Assembly (NCBI RefSeq): GCF_030272615.1
Contig: NC_081412.1
Coordinates: 27,235,001 to 27,299,000 of the forward strand
Length of the DNA: 64,000 nucleotides
Origin: Cryptomeria japonica
Lineage: Eukaryota; Streptophyta; Pinopsida; Cupressales; Cupressaceae
Direction of reading: 5' to 3'
Shown: piece after piece, positions 58,401 through 64,000 of the stretch
Layout: every line of letters begins with the position of its first letter
Position numbering within the stretch: position 1 is the first letter of the stretch
The notes under the pieces: model-generated
What the model was told of the DNA's origin: nothing
Seen by the model: only the letters and a program-made list of their open reading frames with translations
Databases searched by the model: none
Made by a program: the position numbers and the translations under genes

Positions 58401-60045
58401 GCTTTGATTAGATGTTTATAGATTCATCTATGTTTTAGGTGTTTCTTTATGGATATTAGACATATTATATTGTGCTTGACCTCATGATTACAAATGGATG
58501 ATGATATTTCTAGACTATTGTGATGATGGGTTACTCTTTGATGATTGTTATATGTGTTTCATATTTTCTCTATGTTAAATTGATGGAATTGTATCATGTA
58601 CTAACCCTATCTTATGATGGTGATGACTATGATAGTGCTTGATTGATTGCGAGTGTCTTCTATTGCGTTTGTGATAAGGGACGATGTCATATCACTCATT
58701 CGTGAGCATGATATGACGTTACGATTTCCTTTCGCTTGTCTATTTATTTCATGATATATTATTGTATATGTTGTTGTATATGTGTTGGTGATGACAGGTT
58801 TGTAGGTACCAGACATCGACTCCACCTAGCTTCACAGGTCTGAGCATGTCTTATCCCAATGGCAAGTTGATCAGAGATGACATGAAAACCCATTCTACAC
58901 TCTAGGTTTAAGTTGACCACCCTTGTCAGTTTAGTGTCTTGGTGTGAATTGTTGTCTAGCGTCTAGTGATTCCTTGGGTTATCCTATGTTGGATTGCTTG
59001 TCTAGTGTTGTGATTATTGATTGGTTTAATTATTAATTAATTGATTAAATTGATTTATATAGTTTAATAATGTTAAATTAAATTAATGGATTAATATAGT
59101 TTATAATAATAAATTAAATAAATAGTTGATATAAATATTCAAGTGTTATAGCGTGATTATTATTTATTTGATTATTTGTGGGTATTTATTTATATACCTT
59201 TGGTTATTTAATTATCGGAGCTTTTATTTATGATTTATTCTCCACTGGTGGCTTTTTATTTACTATTATCCCTTGGTTTAATTTATTGGGCTTGGTCTAT
59301 TATTATTTCATTTAGTTTTAAATTAATTGCTTATGTTTCTTGTTACATGGGTAAATGGAAATAATATATATTACTTACCTACCCTTTTATTACTATTGGT
59401 TATACTGCTTTGGGGAAATAAAATATAATATATGGTATGGTAGGTATATTATATTGTATTTGGAAATATTTTGATTGGTCGACATTTGCTATGGTTTTGG
59501 GTTTGATTTTCTATTTAATTGGTTTCCTGTGCGTTCACCCGAGTTGGCCTTCGGGAAGGATTTTGCACATTCGGTTGTGGATTGGATTTATTTGCTTGGA
59601 GATTTTTTGAATTGGTTGGAGAATTGGATTGCTCTTCATTAGATCTTCTTTGGCCCATAACTTATATTGTTCCAAGTTGGAGATTTTAGCCTCTGATCTT
59701 CACATTTGATTTCCAAAAGATTGTTTTCTCAGTGGTTGTGATGTTTTCTCGAGCTGGGTAGATTGAATACATTGGATTAATATTGGAAATGAATATTAAT
59801 AAGGGAAACTTTGATATTATTATTGGTCTTGCTGTGAATGCTTCTCTGAGAAAATTTCAGTGTCTTTCCATTATATGATTGTAGTGTGTATTTACGCGAT
59901 TGAGCCATGTTCCGGTTTCCTTTGAATGATTTTTTGGGCTTATTTGATTGTCTAATTGCATATCTTTTGAGATTAATTTTGAGATTTATGATTGTCTCTG
60001 AGATTTTTTGTTTCGATCACAAGTTTATGTTTGTCGTGTCTGAGT
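55405..60045. other. AT-rich noncoding DNA with degenerate short repeats
   Basis: No gene is supported. From about 56280 to 57020 a phrase around ccaattggatat, often followed by ttcacatt or ttcatatt, recurs at least five times (56286, 56376 diverged, 56473, 56596, 56858), suggesting an old degenerate repeat. A 58-codon stretch ending at 58068 (FIKLPYLEVRILKP) is open but unrecognised. About 59020-59160 is a TTAATTAA-type AT block like the U3 of the gypsy LTRs, but no LTR ends can be fixed. Confidence 0.45.
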
Positions 60046-60280
60046 AAATGCACTATTTATGCATAAGCACTAATGTTTTTACTGTATGCATTGTTTTATT
60101 TGACGAATGTGCTATACAATATGACAAATGCGTTGTCTTATTTAATGCACGTGCTAAACCTTAGTGAAAGTGCTAAAACACTTAGCAAAAGCGTTGCACT
60201 ATTTATCAAAAGTGCTAGAACAAATAACAAAGGCACTACAGAAGATTGTAAAAGCTCTACTCTGCAGAGTACATGCGTTG
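60046..60280. repeat. GCRYTA/GCGTTG motif array with about 20-bp spacing
   Basis: Short words such as gtgcta, gcacta and gcgttg recur about every 17-23 bp: near 60050, 60067, 60088, 60109, 60130, 60151, 60170, 60191, 60212, 60233, 60254 and 60275. Several are preceded by aaa or atg. The flavour and spacing recall the TAGCGCRT array in the PMD intron read on the other strand, but there is no wider similarity. Confidence 0.6.
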
Positions 60281-61337
60281 TTCTTGTAATTTTTCCTTCT
60301 GAGTAAGTTTTGTGGATTTATGAGATTTCTGATTTGGTTTTCCAATTACCTAGAGGCTATTTTTCGATATCTGAGATGTTCCAGGTTTGTTCTATTGATT
60401 GATTATTGGTTATTTTGATTATTTGGCTTATTTATGAGATTGCCTTATAGCTGGACTTCTTGGTTGCAGTCAAATGTGATGGTATCCATGTTGCATGGGA
60501 TGTTGTTGGTTAATTTGATACCTTGGTTTGCCAAGTCTTGTATTGTTGTTGTGAGCCCATGGTCATGTTGAGATATTTTATGTTGTGGATTTATTTTGTC
60601 GTAACCCTAAAGTCTAGGTGCATGCTAGGGGGGAGTGGGCTTCCAAGTGAGTGTCTGGGATTGCAAGGGGGTAGACAGCCATGTTACCCGGGGCCTAGAT
60701 TGTTAGATATCTCATCAGAAGTTTGATCGTAATCAAGTGATAACTTAATATAATAATACTTGGGCTGAGTAACATAGTTCATTTTAATAAGATAAGAAAT
60801 GGATGGTGGCCCCTCTACCTTGCCCAGTGGTGGTGATCCAGGATAGGATTGGGAAGGCCTTGGTAAACCAGGTAAGCTAATCTCCCTTACTCCATTAAGG
60901 TTGAGATGGCTCCATGTGTGCATCTAGGATGGTCAGGACAAGCGCCCTGGTTCCCATTTGTCTCATGTGATGACACTTTTTTACCTACACGTAGGTCCTA
61001 GTGCCTTGAGTCATGTTCTGGTGGGTTGCCTCTGGAGAATTTATGATTGGAAATTTTATGTCTTGCATCCTTATGTTGGTATTGTGTTATCCTTTAGTTG
61101 TTAAGTGTTAGCCTAGATCTAGAGTGTGAGTGGGATTTTATGTCATCTCCTAGCATGGGGAGTGGTTCCTATGGTTCCACATGGTTGGGTGGTTTGATGC
61201 CTTCTTCCATTGGATGTTTTTGTGTGGTTGTGGATCTCTTGTCTTCTCAGTTATGGATGGACACTAGTAATAGATTGATGTACATGATTTATATGGCATA
61301 TGTATGTAATGGATTCTTGATGTATTGTATTTGTAAT
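60281..61337. other. Noncoding stretch, probably decayed LTR sequence
   Basis: The sequence is less AT-rich than before, with segments such as gcatgctaggggggagtggg and gttacccggggcc that look like LTR or leader sequence of an unidentified element. Open frames are under 85 codons and overlap on both strands. I see no primer-binding site. Confidence 0.35.
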
Positions 61338-62467
61338 TGAGAGTTGTTAGGATAACCAGTGAACAACTGAGAGAGGGGGGAGGGTGAATAAGTTGTAAAC
61401 ATATTATAATAAACAAACCACTTATAATCTTTAACTGGAGCACATAAATATTGAATATCGGAATAGCAGAAATAGATACCGTTAAGCAATAAAACTTAAG
61501 AATGAAATAGAGAATTAACACGATGCAACCATACCACATAACACCATGATTTGTATGGGGAAAACCCGATAAAGGGAAAAACCACAGTGGGAAGCCTACC
61601 CACAGTCAAATGATACTTCTATAGAAAGTATGTGATACAATAAGGGGCCTACACATGCAGGAAGGCACACTACCTAGAGCGTACTGCTCATTACAAAAGA
61701 GTCTCACTAACTACAGAGAGGTTATAACCACCTCAAGATATTTGGACAACAATCCAGAATAATGAACTGCCAGAGATAGCATCTGCCATGCCTGATTACA
61801 GTCTCGATTAAGCTCAATACCAGAGGCCTTTGACCTCTTACTTAAACCCAATTTGATTGCCTATGATCGACCAAATCTCCTTTGCATATGATATTACATT
61901 CTACGACCATGATCATTACATTTACATTCCCATATCATTCCATTCCATAATCTACAATGAGATCTTACATCAATTTATACAAACCCTAAGGCCTAAACCA
62001 ATTAGGTCGGCCACCTAAAAGATATTACAATAAGATCATTACATACATCCATATTACAATGATATGCCATGTCGGCTTTATACCAAAACAATAGTAACCA
62101 ATCCATAAATTATCCCGCTAACGTGTAGAGAACACGTTAACATGATACTGGTCCATAACCTAGATAGGTACCGGACCTAATCTGGGTCCACTACGCCAAA
62201 GCGATGTCTTCAATTAGTTGAGGCATGATCAAGGATCACCTTTTGCATCCTAAATTCCATCTAGAAGTTGCACCAACACCACCTAGCATTCTATCAAGGT
62301 TTCTTAGTGAAAGCTCTGCCAGTTAAACCTTAAACCCATACCGGTAACACAAGCTCTTCTACCGAAAACCAAAATCTGTCTGTCGGTAACCAACTGTAAC
62401 AGATAGTGTTGACATCAATGACAAAACATCATTGCAACACATGATCAATTCATCCATATTACCAACA
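61338..62467 (-). repeat. 3' LTR of a second copia element
   Basis: The inner end is fixed by the polypurine tract at 62468-62479 and the TACCAACA end shared in style with the first copia LTR. The outer end is placed at TGAGAGTTGTTAGG by analogy with TGATAG of the first element and is less sure. A gagagaggggggagggtgaat segment and an accacngtggga segment near 61580 correspond to segments in the first copia LTR, showing a distant relation. The other LTR lies beyond the window. Confidence 0.6.
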
Positions 62468-62479
62468 ATCTCCCCCTTT
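62468..62479 (-). other. Polypurine tract of the second copia element
   Basis: The minus strand reads AAAGGGGGAGAT followed by TGTTGG, identical to the tract of the first copia element. Confidence 0.85.
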
Positions 62480-62819
62480 GGCATTGATGGCAACACTAGA
62501 TGTGAAAAAATATCTAAGTACCAAGAAATTCCAAACAAGTCTCCCCCTATGGAAGACAACCAACAATCTCTTGTATATAGCTCTGAATATCAATCTCTCC
62601 CCTTGTGAATAATATCTCTATAAAGTTCTGACTTTTTTGCATCACTATCTCTTCCCCTTTGACATCAATGCCAAAAATCTGATAAAAACATCAAATAAAT
62701 AATATAAACCTCTGAATCTCAAAGCTGACTACTCCCCCTAAGTAGTAGCACCACTCATCAGTGCCAAAATGAATAGTATCTCTAATAATGCATGTCAGAC
62801 TGATGCCAAACCGCATCAA
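62480..62819. other. Spacer between copia LTR and RNase H end
   Basis: This short untranslated stretch in element sense holds several further pyrimidine-rich, PPT-like runs (tctcccccta, tctcccctt, ctccccctaag). The first copia element has similar repeated runs in the same place. Nothing else is seen. Confidence 0.5.
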
Positions 62820-64000
62820 TCAAGTCTCTGTCGGAGGGGCAGAAACCCCTAATCCATCTCTCAAATACTCAAATGATTCCTTAGACAACGGTTTAGTGAA
62901 TATATCTACAATCTTCTCTTTAGTGTTCACATAAACCAATTTGACTTCCTTTTCTTCCACCTTGTCCTTCAGAAAGTTATATTTTATTGATATGTGTTTA
63001 GTCTTAGAGTGAAATAACGGATTCTTAGATATGTCAATAGCTGCAGAGTTATCACAATAGATAACTACCAGTTCACTACAATTTACCTTGATATCCTTCA
63101 ACATTTGCTTCATCCACAAGACTTGAGTGCAATTAGTTGTTGCTGCAACATATTCAGCTTCTGCAGTAGATAAAAAAAATGCATGACTATTTTTTGCTGA
63201 TCCATGAAACCAATTTCTTTCCAAGAAGGAAAGTTCCACCAGAAGTGCTCTGCTCTTCCTATCATCAGTATCTCCTGCCCAATCTGAATTTGCATATGCA
63301 CATAAAGTAAAGTCATCATCTATAGAATACCATAAGCCATATTCTGTTGTTCCTTGCAAATACCAGAATATCCTCTTTACTGCATATTCATGATTTTCTT
63401 TAGGATTACTTTGATATCTTGAAACAATACTTACTGCATTCATAATATCTGGTCTAGTCTAAGTTAGATATAACAAGCCACCAATCATAGACTTATACCT
63501 TGTCGAATTTACCAGTGCAAATGTATCTTTGATAGATAATTTCTCACTTGTCACCATAGGAGTACTTACCGGTTTGGAATTATCCATACCAAACTTCTTC
63601 AACAATTCCCTTAGATACTTAGTTTGACAGATAAAAATGCCTTTGTCAGTTTGAGTTATCTGCAAACCTAAGAAAAATCTCATCTCACCAATCATGGACA
63701 TTTCAAATTCATTCTTCATATTATTAGAGAATTCCATGCACAATTTATCTTCTCCTCCAAAAATGATTGCATCAACAAATACTTCAATAATCAAAATATC
63801 ATCATCAGTGATCCTATAATATAAATTACTATCAACACTGCCTTTAGTAAAACCAAGCTTCAAAAGATATTTATCTAACCTTGCATACCAAGCTCTAGGA
63901 GCTTGTTTCAAACCATATAAAGCTTTCCTTAATCTGCAAACCATATCTTTATCATTTATCAGTGAAAATCCATCAGGTTGCTCAATGTATACCTCTTCCT
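62820..64000 (-). pseudogene. Second copia element, RT and RNase H, running off the window
   Basis: RT is visible as LRKALYGLKQAPRAWYARLDKYL, EMSMIGEMRFFLGLQI and FGMDNSKPVSTPM, and RNase H as ANSDWAGD, STAEAEY and VNTKEKIVDIFTKP. The catalytic motif is FVDA at 63768-63779, with alanine in place of the second aspartate, so this RT is probably inactive. A stop at 63456 separates the two ORFs in the same frame. The element continues past the window edge. Confidence 0.88.

Noticed and set aside
1-64000. tRNA, rRNA or other structured RNA genes
   Set aside because: The only tRNA-like matches are 12-base primer-binding sites of copia elements. No cloverleaf or rRNA segment was recognised by eye.

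Overview
The window is plant nuclear DNA made almost entirely of mobile elements in various states of decay. It has no ordinary host gene that I can defend, and no rRNA, tRNA or CRISPR. Gypsy, copia and L1-type LINE elements, old degenerate noncoding DNA between them, and nonsense codons of the kind left by cytosine methylation all point to a seed plant with a large genome. A gymnosperm such as a conifer is my best guess, but no sequence here proves it.

Layout. (1) 0.2-12 kb holds two related units in the same orientation. Each has a leader full of ATCGA-type short repeats followed by a long, intron-poor, coiled-coil-rich gene, now a pseudogene (about 1050 and 1210 codons). (2) 12-13.7 kb is AT-rich, with a weak two-exon gene fragment on the minus strand. 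(3) 13.7-28.2 kb is a Ty3/gypsy element of the Tat type on the minus strand. Its gag-pol runs in one frame for about 2.5 thousand codons, with a G-patch and a second RNase H. Between integrase and 3' LTR it carries an antisense, two-exon plant mobile domain (PMD) gene. (4) 28.2-35.6 kb is an older, broken relative of that gypsy element on the plus strand, meeting the first head to head and lacking the PMD gene. (5) 37.6-45.3 kb is a complete Ty1/copia element (minus) with both LTRs and a 5-bp target duplication, next to a broken gypsy gag (45.3-46.2 kb). (6) 47.4-55.4 kb is a full-length L1-type LINE (plus) bounded by an 18-bp target duplication. Inside those boundaries is a third ORF after ORF2. 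(7) 55.4-61.3 kb is AT-rich noncoding DNA. (8) 61.3-64 kb is the 3' part of a second copia element, running off the window.

The most unusual theme is that four accessory genes (two stand-alone units, one antisense in a gypsy element, one as LINE ORF3) seem to share a layout: a PMD-like N-terminal signature, a helical middle and a coiled-coil C-terminus. Several of the elements also carry arrays of short CpG-containing motifs in their noncoding parts, including a 60-bp higher-order array in the PMD intron. I suggest, as inference only, that these are element-borne host-manipulation genes with their cis targets, comparable in logic to the VANC anti-silencing system of VANDAL transposons.

All domain names come from reading motifs by eye; no database search was possible.
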